A DNA stretch of 64,000 bases, from NCBI GenBank assembly GCA_025370075.1, contig CP073016.1:4402001-4466000 (forward strand). Reading direction: 5' to 3'. This document shows positions 34,512 to 43,318 of the stretch, piece after piece (positions within the stretch are counted from its first letter, which is position 1; the number at the start of each line of letters is the position of its first letter). A program made the position numbers and the translations under genes. The notes beneath the pieces are model-generated. The model saw only the letters and a list, made by a program, of their open reading frames with translations. It ran no database searches and had not been told where the DNA came from. This stretch comes from Chryseotalea sp. WA131a (GTDB taxonomy: Bacteria; Bacteroidota; Bacteroidia; Cytophagales; Cyclobacteriaceae).

Positions 34512-34829
34512 CTAGAGAACAGGAAGAGGTGGAGCCCTAGAACTTGAGAGTGTTAGGTCAATTTCGCTGAAGGAAGAAGCAAAACTGATGACAGCATTAC
34601 TGGAATGGGCAGCAAAAAAGAAAGTTTGATTTTCTTGAAAAACTAGGCCATGTAAAAAATCAACTAAACAAACATCGCAATGTTCTCCGTGTGGAGAAAG
34701 AGTATCTTGATCCGAAGGTATCTGATTTAGGAGAGAATGTTCGCGATGATCGGTGTGAAAAAAATTCACCGCCACCTGACCGAAAAGCAGGGTTAATAAA
34801 AGAAATGCGGTTTGTAATTTTTGCTTCAC
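34512..34829 (-). CDS. His/Cys-rich small exported protein at head of metal-uptake train
   Basis: 105 aa starting at GTG 34829. The signal peptide is about residues 1-22 (LQTAFLLLTLLFGQVAVNFF). A metal-ligand-rich stretch follows: FHTDHREHS, then LSPHGEHCDVCLVDFLHG. The C-terminus SSRAPPLPVL resembles that of DUF2946-like Bacteroidota proteins. A periplasmic metal-binding or sensing role is likely but unproven. It is the first gene after a good promoter box (34847-34854) and lies 103 bp upstream of ATPase 1. A CGCCC-TTTAGT-GGGCG hairpin lies in that gap at about 34482-34497. Confidence 0.68.
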   Translation of the reverse strand: MKQKLQTAFLLLTLLFGQVAVNFFHTDHREHSLLNQIPSDQDTLSPHGEHCDVCLVDFLHGLVFQENQTFFFAAHSSNAVISFASSFSEIDLTLSSSRAPPLPVL

Positions 34830-34846
34830 TTAAAATTGAACGTAGG

Positions 34847-34854
34847 CAAATGTA
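34847..34854 (-). promoter_or_regulatory. probable promoter of the 34.8-20.7 kb train (-7 box TACATTTG)
   Basis: On the minus strand TACATTTG matches TAnnTTTG exactly, with TTTTC about 19 bp upstream near the -33 position. It lies about 18 bp before the GTG start of the His/Cys-rich gene. I found no obvious Zur-like palindrome. Confidence 0.5.
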
Positions 34855-34914
34855 ACAAAGCTTCTTTAAAAACGAAAACCTACAATATGGACGATAAGAA
34901 TGAAGATAGTAGTG

Positions 34915-35091
34915 TCACTTGTTAGCACACTGCAACAACTTCACGCCAATCTCACCCAAATGTTTTTTTAATATGCCTTTGTATTGCGAAGAGTTGGTAT
35001 AGTCTCCATTTACTTTAAAAAACTCATCCAATAATCCCGTAAGCTGGCCGCCTTCTTTATACACGAATCCAAACGTTTCAACATAAGCAAC
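34915..35091 (-). pseudogene. orphan coding-like fragment
   Basis: Minus-strand frame reading VAYVETFGFVYKEGGQLTGL followed by a Lys-rich tail (KKHLGEIGVKLLQCANK) and a TGA at 34915. A TAG closes the frame just upstream at 35092. A nearby MSYLSDR start exists one frame away, so a single-base shift would create a small protein of about 65 aa. Composition looks coding and I do not recognise the family. Confidence 0.35.
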
Positions 35092-35138
35092 CTATCACTA
35101 AGGTAAGACATATATTTACTTTCTTCTATCGGCTGAGA

Positions 35139-35912
35139 TTACCACTTCAATTCTTCCTTATTCAAAAAAGCTGCAATCCCATTTTTACAGTCTTCAGATC
35201 CGCGTGAAAGTGCATTTAGTTCTGCAGCATATGCGAGCGCTTCAGCTAGTGGCATGGATTGTACATCAGCAATCATCCTTTTGGTCAATGCCATGGATTG
35301 CCCCGAATTATTTTTGATAAGGCGCTTGGCGAAGGAAGATACTTTGCTTTCGAGTTCATCTTTTGAAACTAAATAGTTAGCAAGACCATACCGGATTAGG
35401 TCCTCCCCAAGTAGTAAGTCCCCACTCAACAATAGATACTTGGCTTTTTGTTCCCCAATTTTCTTCAACAAAAAAACCGATACCAAAGCGGGGATGAAAC
35501 CAATTTTCACTTCGGTGTAACCGAATTTTGCTTCCGGTACGGCAAACACAAAATCGCAAATAGTTGCCAAACCACACCCACCCGCCAACGCGTGGCCATG
35601 CACTTGGGCTATCACCACTTTTTTTAATTGATAAATTTGTACGAATAACTCTTTGAGGTGATTTGAATCCGCCAAGTTTTGTTCAAACGAAAAATTTTGT
35701 AGCTGTTGCAGATAAGCCAAATCTGCTCCCGCGCAAAACGCCTCCCCATTTGCTTTTAACACAATCACTTTGGCATCCTTATCATTTTCTGCTTGTAAGA
35801 ATTTTTCTTTTAACTCGCTCACCATTTCATGACTGAGCGCATTTCTTTTTTCGGGCCGATTGAGCGTGATGTAACCGATGCGGTCTTGCGTGTGGTAGAT
35901 GACTAAACTCAT
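35139..35912 (-). CDS. enoyl-CoA hydratase/isomerase family protein (methylglutaconyl-CoA hydratase-like)
   Basis: 257 aa crotonase. The oxyanion-hole segments are CAGADLAYL and HGHALAGGCGLATICDFVFA, and the catalytic Glu is in KFGYTEVKIGFIPA. The first of the two classical Glu positions is replaced within GGCGLA. The GYTEVxIGFIPA pattern is common in leucine-degradation 3-methylglutaconyl-CoA hydratases, but substrate cannot be fixed from sequence. Cytoplasmic. It lies 27 bp downstream of comEC in the same direction. Confidence 0.85.
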   Translation of the reverse strand: MSLVIYHTQDRIGYITLNRPEKRNALSHEMVSELKEKFLQAENDKDAKVIVLKANGEAFCAGADLAYLQQLQNFSFEQNLADSNHLKELFVQIYQLKKVVIAQVHGHALAGGCGLATICDFVFAVPEAKFGYTEVKIGFIPALVSVFLLKKIGEQKAKYLLLSGDLLLGEDLIRYGLANYLVSKDELESKVSSFAKRLIKNNSGQSMALTKRMIADVQSMPLAEALAYAAELNALSRGSEDCKNGIAAFLNKEELKW

Positions 35913-35939
35913 ATTTCTAAATTCAATTTATTTCTTCCT

Positions 35940-38012
35940 TTAAAATTTTAGAACAAAAGCCCCTGACTCAGCTGTGGAATAAAACGGGATATGGTAGCGG
36001 GAAGCAAACATGCGCAACTGATTTAAATAATAAGTGGAGTTACTGCCATCGGCCACGAGTTGTTTTATTTTCCAGTGGCTGGCATCTGCTTTAGGAATGA
36101 ATAGCGATTGATGACTGATTACCAAACAGTCGGCTTCCAATCGAGTAGGTAATACCCCAGTGGCCTGCAAATGTACAATGGTTTGTCCGTGCCAAACAGT
36201 GGCAGTTCCGTTTCCTATTGATTGTTGAAAGGGGATTGAATCATGAAGCGCAGCCACTCCGTGCATCAAACGATTGGGGCGAATGTGGAAGCGAATGCGT
36301 TCGTTGTCGTTACGCAGCGCGGTGTCACATCTAAAATACGATTGTCCGCGATCGATAAACTCACAAGCCATGCGTTGATTGATTTGGTAAACCGCGAATT
36401 GGCGTTGATTAACTTCTTTCATAAAATGTACCCATTGCAAAACGGTAAACCAAATGGCGCAAGCCGCGGAAAAATAAAGCCACTGAATATTCCGGAATTG
36501 AAAAAGAAATACAATGCCTGTTAAGATGCCCATCAATACCCAACATTGAAGCGTGGTAAAATAAATGTTATTGATGATGCTAAGAGGTAAATCTTCTACG
36601 ACAAAAACAATTTTGTTAAGTGCCCAAATCAAGCCCCAGGTAATTTTACCGATGACAGAAGCGAGGAAGGTTAGCCCACTTACTGCCAGCAAGACAATTC
36701 CTGAAATCAATACAACGGTTGATAATGGAATTACAAAAAGATTCGAAATCAAAAAATACACGGGGAATTGATGAAAGTATAATAACCCCAGAGCAAACGT
36801 GGTAAGTTGTGCGGCAACAGAAACACAGGTGATTTGCCACACCCAGTCGCCTACTCGATTTTCGATTTCCCACAAGTGATACAGCGGACGCTGAATATAG
36901 ACAATGCCCAACACGGCCAAGTAGGAAAGTTGAAACCCAACCGACATGATCAAATAGGGATTGTAAAGCAATAATACAAAAGCGGAGGCGGCCAATGTGT
37001 TGTAGATATTGGTGCGAACACCAAATGGTCGGGCGGCAGCCACAAACGAAAACATGGTAACCGCTCTTAGTACCGATGGAGATAGTCCTGTTACAAACGC
37101 AAATGTCCACAAGCAAAGCAAACTAACGATGGCTACTAGCCACCGGCTCCACGAAAATCTTTTCAACGGCTTTAATAAAAAAAGCAAGAGTGCGTAGATG
37201 ATGCCTACATGCAAACCGGAAACTGAAAGCACGTGCAGCGCGCCACTGGCCGAGTAGGCACTTAATAAATCATTGTCGATGCCATCGGTAACACCTAATA
37301 CCAGCGCTTGCGCGATGGCTTGTTGTTGGGCTCCATGAATATATTGGTTAAGCGTTTGAGCCGCCCATTTTCTGGCTTGCTGAGAATAATATACAAATCC
37401 TTTTTTTTCGGTGGAAGCGAGGAAAGCTACCTCGCCCTCTTTAATAAAATGTTGGTGGTAAATGTTTTTGAAACTTAAAAACCGCTTGAAGTTAAACTCA
37501 CCGGGGTTGGCAGGAGATTTTAATTCTTGCGGAGATCCTTTTATCAAAATTTGATCACCGTAATTCCAATGTGGCTCTCCAACCTTTTTGCTGACGTATA
37601 ACAACAATTTGCCGCGAGTCGGTTGCCAACCATTAGTCCTGACGGAAATAATTTCCGCTTCCACTTTCCAAGAGTTTACTTTTTCTTCTGGCACACTTCG
37701 GATGACGGCTACGTAAGCATTTACACTTTTTTTAAAATTTACAAAGGAGTCCGCTTGTCGAAAATCATTTCTTAACAAGACGTGCGCGTACCCAAAAAAC
37801 AAAACAACTGTTAAGCCGAGCACTCCACTAGTGGTGGAAAGCGTTTTGCCGCCCCAAAAAAAGTAGCCTAAAAAGTAAGTAAGCGTAAAAATCAAACCCA
37901 CCACCATGCTGTGCTGCTGTGAAAAAAAGGTTGGTTGATAAACACCCAGCAGAATGCCTGCTACAAAAAATAGCGTGATGCGAACAAGGGCATAGGGTAT
38001 CCAGCGGAACAT
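35940..38012 (-). CDS. comEC: ComEC/Rec2-family competence membrane protein
   Basis: 690 aa. There are N-terminal helices and a DUF4131 OB-like domain (about 30-190). The Competence domain core is LHVLSVSGLHVGIIYALLLF with GLSPSVLRAVTMFSF, followed by a multi-helix channel. The C-terminal domain lacks the HxHxDH metallo-beta-lactamase motif and is short, as in many Bacteroidota ComEC. It carries DNA across the inner membrane during transformation. It lies 11 bp after the VapC-like gene. Confidence 0.9.
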   Translation of the reverse strand: MFRWIPYALVRITLFFVAGILLGVYQPTFFSQQHSMVVGLIFTLTYFLGYFFWGGKTLSTTSGVLGLTVVLFFGYAHVLLRNDFRQADSFVNFKKSVNAYVAVIRSVPEEKVNSWKVEAEIISVRTNGWQPTRGKLLLYVSKKVGEPHWNYGDQILIKGSPQELKSPANPGEFNFKRFLSFKNIYHQHFIKEGEVAFLASTEKKGFVYYSQQARKWAAQTLNQYIHGAQQQAIAQALVLGVTDGIDNDLLSAYSASGALHVLSVSGLHVGIIYALLLFLLKPLKRFSWSRWLVAIVSLLCLWTFAFVTGLSPSVLRAVTMFSFVAAARPFGVRTNIYNTLAASAFVLLLYNPYLIMSVGFQLSYLAVLGIVYIQRPLYHLWEIENRVGDWVWQITCVSVAAQLTTFALGLLYFHQFPVYFLISNLFVIPLSTVVLISGIVLLAVSGLTFLASVIGKITWGLIWALNKIVFVVEDLPLSIINNIYFTTLQCWVLMGILTGIVFLFQFRNIQWLYFSAACAIWFTVLQWVHFMKEVNQRQFAVYQINQRMACEFIDRGQSYFRCDTALRNDNERIRFHIRPNRLMHGVAALHDSIPFQQSIGNGTATVWHGQTIVHLQATGVLPTRLEADCLVISHQSLFIPKADASHWKIKQLVADGSNSTYYLNQLRMFASRYHIPFYSTAESGAFVLKF

Positions 38013-38023
38013 CGGTTATCTAG

Positions 38024-38413
38024 CTAAGCCCAACGTTGTTTGACCTTATATTTTTTTATGGCTTTATCTCGGCTAAGCAAGACTAATCCTTCGACTAAAG
38101 TTTGAGATAGTATTAGCCGATCAAAAGGATCATTGTGTAGCAACTCTAAATCAAGGAGTGTGATAAGATGCTCTTCTTTCACCGGTATAATTTCGATTTG
38201 ATTCCGTTCGGCAAAACGGTACAACTCATCTAGACTGATTTCAATGGTTAGCTTTCCAATCTGCTTCTTAATGGCAATCTCCCAAAAACTAGCAACACTT
38301 ATAAAACAGGGTTTAGTAATATCTTTTATTATTTGTTTTAGTGAAGTAGGAAGTTTTTTGTCACCGGCAACAAACCAAAGGAAAGTATGAGTATCCAAGA
38401 GATACGCCATCAC
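38024..38413 (-). CDS. VapC-like PIN-domain toxin
   Basis: 129 aa. PIN nuclease acidic residues are visible in YLLDTHTFLWFVAGD, SVASFWEIAIKKQIGKL and NDPFDRLILSQTL, then LLSRDKAI (fourth acid). This is the typical PHIN/COG3744 type. Its start overlaps the antitoxin stop by 4 bp. Such toxins cleave RNA. Confidence 0.9.
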   Translation of the reverse strand: MMAYLLDTHTFLWFVAGDKKLPTSLKQIIKDITKPCFISVASFWEIAIKKQIGKLTIEISLDELYRFAERNQIEIIPVKEEHLITLLDLELLHNDPFDRLILSQTLVEGLVLLSRDKAIKKYKVKQRWA

Positions 38414-38613
38414 ATATAGTCTTTGAAAATTTCTAAAGGCTCGTCAAAGTCTTTGGCTAATTGAATCTTACCTTTTGCGAATCCAAATTCGCGTGATTTC
38501 AATTTTCTTGTTTTTTTGCTTTTACTTTTGAGGAATCCAACAAAGTCGGCCACCTCCTGTTTTAAATTAGCAGGAAGTGAATCTATTTCAACTAGTAAAT
38601 CTGAAGTTGCCAT
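38410..38613 (-). CDS. DUF2281-type antitoxin (VapB-like)
   Basis: 67 aa: ATSDLLVEIDSLPANLKQEV followed by ADFVGFLKSKSKK, the DUF2281 helix, and a C-terminal tail KDFDEPLEIFKDYM that usually wraps the toxin. It overlaps the toxin by 4 bp. Together they form an intact type II toxin-antitoxin module. Confidence 0.88.
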   Translation of the reverse strand: MATSDLLVEIDSLPANLKQEVADFVGFLKSKSKKTRKLKSREFGFAKGKIQLAKDFDEPLEIFKDYM

Positions 38614-38638
38614 CCTATAAAATTAGTGAATAGTTGCA

Positions 38639-39646
38639 CTATGGCAAATAAAAATCAAACACCATTTCCTTCATACACTTAAAATGTCCTTTTGGGCACT
38701 TATCGAAGCCAATTTTAGAACATGGCCGGCAATCTAATTTTGAATTTTCAAAAATCGTAAACTTGGTGCGATAGGGGTACATGCCAAAGGCGGGGATGGT
38801 GCTGCCCCAAATGCTAAACACTTCCTTCTTCAACGCTGCGGCAATGTGCATCAGGCCGGTATCATGAGCAAACACATAACGAGCGCTTTTGAGTAAGCTG
38901 GCCGATTGGTTTAGGTTGTATAATCCGCAGGCATTGTAGATCATGGTTTTTTTGCCAAGCTCTTCCAATCCCTTTTCAAAATTTTTCGAGCCTTCATTGC
39001 GCTCAAAAAAAGATTTTATTTTTTCGCCATTTTCTTGGTCTTCTTTTCCGCCAAGCAAAACAATCGGTTTGTTGATTTTATCGCAAAGCTCAATCATCCG
39101 CTGTAGCGGAAGTTTTTTAGTTTCATGTTGCGCGCCAATCGCATACGCCACGTATCCGCTTCGGTGGGTTGCGGGAAGCCATTCCATTGGCACTTCATCT
39201 TTTTCGGGAATGAAATAATCCAGGCCCAATGCATCGTTTTTAATTCCCAGGGGCTTGGCCGTTTCTAAATATCGATCTACAATATGAACATTGGGCACCT
39301 TGTTGATTTTTAAATTGACCAACAACCATTTTTCAATATTCAACTTTTTAAAACTATAGGCTTTTACACCTAGTTTAATTTTTACAATCCGTGTCCGCAG
39401 GTTATTATGCAAGTCGATGATGCAGTCAAATTTTTCTTTTTTGAGCTCGTCTATCAATTTGTTCAAATCATTTTCCAACACATGCACCTTGTCCACATAC
39501 GGATTGTCGGCCACAATGGCGTGGTATTGCTTTTTAATTGCGTAATGCACTTGCGCATTGTCTAGCTGCGTTTTTAATACCCTGACCACAGGACTGGTAA
39601 GCACAATATCACCAATGGAAGAAAAGCGAATAACAAGAATTTTCAT
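38639..39646 (-). CDS. family 9 glycosyltransferase (heptosyltransferase-like)
   Basis: 335 aa from the ATG at 39646, where the typical GT9 start lies (MKILVIRFSSIGDIVLTSPV). The conserved Asp is in SIGDIVL. The C-terminal nucleotide-sugar region includes YVFAHDTGLMHIAAALKK and SIWGSTIPAFGMYPY. It ends in a Cys-containing tail (CRPCSKIGFDKCPKGHFKC). It probably adds a sugar to lipopolysaccharide core. Single gene. Confidence 0.88.
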   Translation of the reverse strand: MKILVIRFSSIGDIVLTSPVVRVLKTQLDNAQVHYAIKKQYHAIVADNPYVDKVHVLENDLNKLIDELKKEKFDCIIDLHNNLRTRIVKIKLGVKAYSFKKLNIEKWLLVNLKINKVPNVHIVDRYLETAKPLGIKNDALGLDYFIPEKDEVPMEWLPATHRSGYVAYAIGAQHETKKLPLQRMIELCDKINKPIVLLGGKEDQENGEKIKSFFERNEGSKNFEKGLEELGKKTMIYNACGLYNLNQSASLLKSARYVFAHDTGLMHIAAALKKEVFSIWGSTIPAFGMYPYRTKFTIFENSKLDCRPCSKIGFDKCPKGHFKCMKEMVFDFYLP

Positions 39647-39772
39647 CAGATGCAAATTGCAAAAAATTAAAATGAAAGTGGCCTCTGGCACATTATTTTG
39701 AATGGGAATACCGTACCTTATTTTTTTGAAAAATATCTACGTGAATTCATATTTCCGTGGCATTAAATTTCT

Positions 39773-39780
39773 TACTTTAG
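39773..39780 (+). promoter_or_regulatory. probable -7 box for the EVE gene (TACTTTAG)
   Basis: TACTTTAG differs by one base from TAnnTTTG and lies 18 bp before the ATG at 39799. An ATTTC stretch about 20 bp upstream could be the -33 element. Confidence 0.35.
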
Positions 39781-39798
39781 GAAGTTAAATTAAGCCGT

Positions 39799-40200
39799 AT
39801 GAATTATTGGTTGGTTAAGAGTGAACCCGATGTTTATAGTTGGGACGATTTGGTAAAGGACAAAAAGACCACATGGGATGGTGTGCGCAACTTTCAGGCG
39901 CGTAACAATCTAAAAGCCATGAAGAAAGGTGACTTGGCTTTCTTTTACTACAGCAACGAGGGCAAAGCCATTGTGGCCGTCACTGAAGTTAGCAAGGAAG
40001 CTTTTCCAGATCCTAAAGATGCGAACTGGGTAGCCGTAGAGTTGAAACCGAAGGCAAAACTCAAAAAGCCGATTGACCTGGCGACCATTAAAGCTGATAA
40101 AAGGCTGGCCAACATGGTGCTGGTGAATAACTCGCGCTTATCCGTTCAGCCTGTAAAACCAGAGGAGTTTGATTGGATCCTTGCTTTATCGGAGAAATAG
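39799..40200 (+). CDS. EVE-domain protein
   Basis: 133 aa: MNYWLVKSEPDVYSWDDLVK, WDGVRNFQARNNLKAMKKGD, and VLVNNSRLSVQPV. This is the complete EVE (PUA-like) fold, which recognises modified bases. It stands alone with only 5 bp to the next gene's preferred start, so it may be co-transcribed with the secreted paralogues. Confidence 0.9.
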   Translation: MNYWLVKSEPDVYSWDDLVKDKKTTWDGVRNFQARNNLKAMKKGDLAFFYYSNEGKAIVAVTEVSKEAFPDPKDANWVAVELKPKAKLKKPIDLATIKADKRLANMVLVNNSRLSVQPVKPEEFDWILALSEK

Positions 40201-40205
40201 TATTT

Positions 40206-41765
40206 ATGCCTAAGTTCTTTTTCGTTTTTGCCCTTTTCATTTTTACGAAAACCTATTCTCAGATTTCGCAACCTGCCCGGTGGGAACGTGAGCAAAAGAA
40301 TAGTTCCCACAATTACACCGTTATCACCATGGGCAAGCAGGGTGTTGCCTTGGTGCACGATAAGCAAAAGTATGAAGCAGGAAAGCGGTTTTGGGAAATT
40401 ATTGCCTTGGATACTCTTTTAAACGAAAAGTGGACGCAGGATATTTCTGTAGATAATCGATATAATTTTATTGGGCATGAATACCGCGATGGTGTTTTGT
40501 ATTTTTTATTTCGATTTGGTGAAGTTGATATGGGTGATTTAAAAATAATGAAAATGAGTTTGGCCGATCGATCGGTAGAAACGCACACCTACGAACCGCA
40601 ACTCGGTATCAAACTCACTCATTTTACAGTGGTAGAAAACAAAGCCATTTTGGCGGGCTACATCAGTTCCGAGCCAGCAATTTTACTTTTCGACATTAGT
40701 ACCGACCAAGGTAAAATCGTGCCCGGTCTTTTTGTTAAGAACACCACACTTTTGGACGTGCGGGTGAACACCAACAACACCTTCAACGTTTTGTTATCTG
40801 AAAGCCCAAGCAAACTAAAGAAGAAATTGGTGCTTAAAGCCTTTGATCACTTCGGTACTCTATTGTTGGATGATGCCATTGAAGTGGAGAGCTCTAAATC
40901 GATTTTGAGTGGTGTTACAAGTACATTGGTGCGCGATGAATTGATGATTGCTGGGACTTGGAGCGAAGGCATTGGTCAGCAGGCGGCTGGTTTCTTTTCT
41001 GTAATGGTTGACCCCTACACCGAACAGAAAATAAACTACTACGATTTTCCGCAGCTCAATCATTTTTTAGATCATCTGTCGCCCAAGCGTGCAGCAAAGA
41101 CAAAAGCGAAAGCTGACCATAAACGCACGCAAGGCAAAGTGCCCGACTTCCGAGCGATGGCTAATGCGTTGCGCATCGATGAAGCAAAGGAGGGCTTTTT
41201 GTTTTTTGTAGAAGCACATTCTAACTCAACATCGTTGAACAATAATTACCGAAACAGCTATCCGTATTACGGCAATCCTTATCCGTATGGTTATGGATTT
41301 GGCTCACCCTACCGATTGTACAACTCTCCTTATTATTCGCCTTACCCCATGTTTGGCAATTCGAATACAACGGTTGAAATAAAATTTCTGCAGGCAAGCG
41401 TTATCATGATGGATGCCAAGGGGATTCTTCAATCAGATCATGGACTCAAATTAGAAGAAATCAAAACGGTATCAACCGAGCAGGTCTCTGATTTTGTTTG
41501 GAGCAATGGTAAGCTCGCGCTCGTTTCAGCCAATGGGAAAGAAATCATTTTTCAACTCAGCCAATCCGATGGCGTTCCCCTAATCAATGAAAAGAAACCC
41601 ATCGATATTAAATCTTCAGTTGAATCCATTCGTTCGGACGAGGAAAATATAACCGTGCGAAACTGGTACGAAAAAAATTTGTTCATGTATGGGTATCAAA
41701 CAATAAAGAACCCAGAGAAAGGAAATCGCGATGTATTTTTTATAAATAAAGTAACCGTTGAGTAA
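40206..41765 (+). CDS. secreted protein with Tyr/Pro/Gly-rich insert, paralogue 1
   Basis: 519 aa from the ATG at 40206, which begins a signal peptide (MPKFFFVFALFIFTKTYSQ). A repeated beta-strand pattern suggests a propeller-like fold (WEIIALDTLLNEKWTQDISV, GVLYFLFRFGEVDMGDLKIM). A low-complexity insert around residues 350-385 (YPYYGNPYPYGYGFGSPYR) interrupts it. The C-terminus RDVFFINKVTVE is shared with the next gene. I do not recognise a named family. It is arranged head to tail with its paralogue. Confidence 0.7.
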   Translation: MPKFFFVFALFIFTKTYSQISQPARWEREQKNSSHNYTVITMGKQGVALVHDKQKYEAGKRFWEIIALDTLLNEKWTQDISVDNRYNFIGHEYRDGVLYFLFRFGEVDMGDLKIMKMSLADRSVETHTYEPQLGIKLTHFTVVENKAILAGYISSEPAILLFDISTDQGKIVPGLFVKNTTLLDVRVNTNNTFNVLLSESPSKLKKKLVLKAFDHFGTLLLDDAIEVESSKSILSGVTSTLVRDELMIAGTWSEGIGQQAAGFFSVMVDPYTEQKINYYDFPQLNHFLDHLSPKRAAKTKAKADHKRTQGKVPDFRAMANALRIDEAKEGFLFFVEAHSNSTSLNNNYRNSYPYYGNPYPYGYGFGSPYRLYNSPYYSPYPMFGNSNTTVEIKFLQASVIMMDAKGILQSDHGLKLEEIKTVSTEQVSDFVWSNGKLALVSANGKEIIFQLSQSDGVPLINEKKPIDIKSSVESIRSDEENITVRNWYEKNLFMYGYQTIKNPEKGNRDVFFINKVTVE

Positions 41766-43281
41766 ATCATTTGCTTTGTTGATCGGCTTGATTCCATTAG
41801 CAGTCATGGCTCAAGTGGAGCAAACAGCTCGGTGGGAAATTAACACCGATCAAGAAGCGGAGGTTTATAAAGTGGCACCGGCAGATAGCTTAGGTGTGGT
41901 GGTATACAGCAAAGGGCAGGGCAAAGATGTAGATCAAATTGAATTAATTCGGCTTGATACTACCCTGAAAGAAATTTGGAAAGGCTATATACCCGTTCAA
42001 AAATCTCTGGTAATTGCCTTCGCTCACGTATTCAAAAGAAAAATGTATCTATTGCTCAACCATCAAACCAATCCATTGGTAGGGTTTGTGATGGTGGAAC
42101 TAAGTGTAGATAAAGGCCAATACATTTCTCATTTCATAAAAAATATTATTCCCTTTAGGCCTACCGAATTTATTAGTTCACAAGGGGCTGTGATGATTGG
42201 TGGCTATTATAATTATCGGCCGTTAGTGTTGCATTATTCTCTGGTCACAAAAAAATCAAAAATTTTGCCTGGCTTTTTCAACGAACTTGGTGAATTGAAT
42301 CAGATAAAAGTAAATAATGACTATTCGATTGACATCATTGTTAGTGCCCGCAATCAGCAAAAGAGAAAAAGTCTATGGCTGCGTAACTATAACCAAGAGG
42401 GAGATTTATTAAAAACAACTGTGTTGGAACCCCAAGAGAAGCGGAGCCTTATTTTTGGAAGAAGTGCCAAAACGCCAGACAATCAAATGCTGGTAGCGGG
42501 TGTTTACGGTCGATATACCGAATACTCACGCGGTATTTTCATTTCTTCTGTTTCTCCCTTTGGTGAGTACACCACACGTTACTATAATTTTGCTGACCTC
42601 CAGAATTTTTTTCGATTTATGCGCGTGAACCAAGAGAAGCGCGTGAAGAAGAGAATCGAGCGGAGAAAAATAAAAGGAAAGAAGATTAAGTTTAACTACC
42701 GTTTTTTGGTGCAAGAGATTATTCCTTATCAAGATCAGTTTATTATGCTGGGAGAAGCTTTTTACCCACGCTATGTGTATCGAACCCGAAACGCCACGGG
42801 CGGTGGTTTTTATGGATACAATAACCCGCTAGCTTACCAGAACTACACACCTTACCGGAATGATCAAATTTTTGATGGCTTCCAATATACGCATGCCATT
42901 GTGATTGGGTTTGATAAAGAAGGGAAAGTAAAGTGGGACAATAGTTTTGAGATCAACGATGCGAAATCTTTTCAACTAGAGCAATTTGTAAAAATCGCCC
43001 CCAGCGGAAGCCGTATTGACTTACTTTATTTTTATCAAAATCTGATCCGCACCAAAATCATACAAGGCAACGATGTGCTGGAGGGCAAGACGGCCGATGA
43101 AATAAAGATGCTAAGCCCTACCGACTTTGTAAATAAAAACGATGTGCAACCTAATCGGTTGCATTACTGGTACGGAAAGCATTTAATAGCCAGCGGCTTT
43201 CAAAATATTCGCACCTCCAAAGATCGGCTAGCCGAGGTGGAGCGAAGGGTGTTTTTTATAAATAAGATTGACTATCAATAA
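41758..43281 (+). CDS. secreted protein with Tyr/Gly-rich insert, paralogue 2
   Basis: 507 aa starting at TTG 41758, which overlaps the previous stop by 8 bp and begins a signal peptide (SKSFALLIGLIPLAVMAQVE). It is homologous throughout to the preceding gene: QTARWEINTDQEAEVYKVAP, RLDTTLKEIWKGYIPV, a middle Tyr/Asn-rich insert GGGFYGYNNPLAYQNYTPYR, and the end VFFINKIDYQ. The overlap implies co-translation. The two products may form a pair. Function unknown. Confidence 0.68.
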   Translation: MSKSFALLIGLIPLAVMAQVEQTARWEINTDQEAEVYKVAPADSLGVVVYSKGQGKDVDQIELIRLDTTLKEIWKGYIPVQKSLVIAFAHVFKRKMYLLLNHQTNPLVGFVMVELSVDKGQYISHFIKNIIPFRPTEFISSQGAVMIGGYYNYRPLVLHYSLVTKKSKILPGFFNELGELNQIKVNNDYSIDIIVSARNQQKRKSLWLRNYNQEGDLLKTTVLEPQEKRSLIFGRSAKTPDNQMLVAGVYGRYTEYSRGIFISSVSPFGEYTTRYYNFADLQNFFRFMRVNQEKRVKKRIERRKIKGKKIKFNYRFLVQEIIPYQDQFIMLGEAFYPRYVYRTRNATGGGFYGYNNPLAYQNYTPYRNDQIFDGFQYTHAIVIGFDKEGKVKWDNSFEINDAKSFQLEQFVKIAPSGSRIDLLYFYQNLIRTKIIQGNDVLEGKTADEIKMLSPTDFVNKNDVQPNRLHYWYGKHLIASGFQNIRTSKDRLAEVERRVFFINKIDYQ

Positions 43282-43318
43282 TGGATTCGGGGTTTTTAGC
43301 TACCTTCGCGCTCGCGGT

